From Dunaliella salina (Eukaryota; Chlorophyta; Chlorophyceae; Chlamydomonadales; Dunaliellaceae), in the NCBI GenBank assembly GCA_002284615.2, contig MU070318.1:1-11784 (forward strand): a DNA stretch of 11,784 bases. Reading direction: 5' to 3'. The number at the start of each line of letters is the position of its first letter. Position 1 is the first letter of the stretch. Below are positions 1-11,784 of this stretch, one piece after another. The notes beneath the pieces were generated by a model, which was given only the letters and a program-made list of their open reading frames with translations, made no database searches and had not been told where the DNA came from. Made by a program: the position numbers and the translations under genes.

Positions 1-53
<53 letters not shown>
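1..53. repeat. (CA)n microsatellite at left edge
   Basis: Uninterrupted CA dinucleotides fill positions 1-53 and run off the left end of the window. They sit directly upstream of the exon 1 acceptor (CGCAG, AG at 56-57), so they are the 3' end of an intron. The window probably begins where an assembly contig broke in this tract. Confidence 0.97.
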
Positions 54-56
<3 letters not shown>

Positions 57-57
57 G

Positions 58-11784
<11,727 letters not shown>

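Overview
The window looks like part of a nuclear gene from a eukaryote with short exons and long, repeat-filled introns. No bacterial gene layout, ribosome binding sites or long intact ORFs were seen. The only convincing gene is a plus-strand ABC transporter of the ABCB half-transporter type. Seven short exons (58-180, 1728-1802, 2758-2822, 3934-4033, 8966-9091, 10832-10989, 11613-11679) join in frame across GT-AG introns and give 238 uninterrupted residues. These run from the last transmembrane segments through the A-loop, Walker A, Q-loop and LSGGQ signature. The window stops just before Walker B, and the gene continues past both ends. The unusually short stretch before LSGGQ (TDRLLSGGQ) and the overall spacing fit, from memory, the plant TAP-like ABCB26/ABCB27 (ALS1) branch. 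This makes a green-lineage alga a reasonable guess for the host, but not a proven one.

Layout: (CA)n and exon 1; intron 1 with a 167-bp foldback sequence and a pyrimidine-rich array; exon 2; intron 2 with a 77-bp tandem array; exon 3; intron 3 with a (CA)n tract and degenerate telomere-like repeats; exon 4; a 4.9-kb intron 4; exon 5; intron 5 with a 52-bp array, a pyrimidine-rich array and a roughly 45-bp array; exon 6; intron 6; exon 7 running straight into a terminal (TG)n.

The main observation is that several intronic arrays are made of copies of the gene's own exon edges. Intron 2 repeats the 3' end of exon 2 with its donor. Intron 4 repeats the acceptor and first ~13 codons of exon 5 about a dozen times. 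Intron 5 carries a decayed copy of the 3' end of exon 5, and a long array resembling the acceptor and start of exon 6. The introns therefore seem to have grown by tandem duplication across splice junctions, leaving decoy splice sites. One decoy acceptor (8876) is in frame with exon 5 and would insert 30 residues into the P-loop.

The intron 4 array was later interrupted by two internally deleted hAT-like DNA transposons (6538-7177 and 7570-8280; CAGGGATGGG-type ends, near-perfect 8-bp target duplications, relics of a BED-finger transposase) and one 399-bp foldback element (8339-8737). About 1.8 kb of intron 4 (roughly 4220-6059) contains nothing I can identify. All homology statements are from reading by eye; no search was run.
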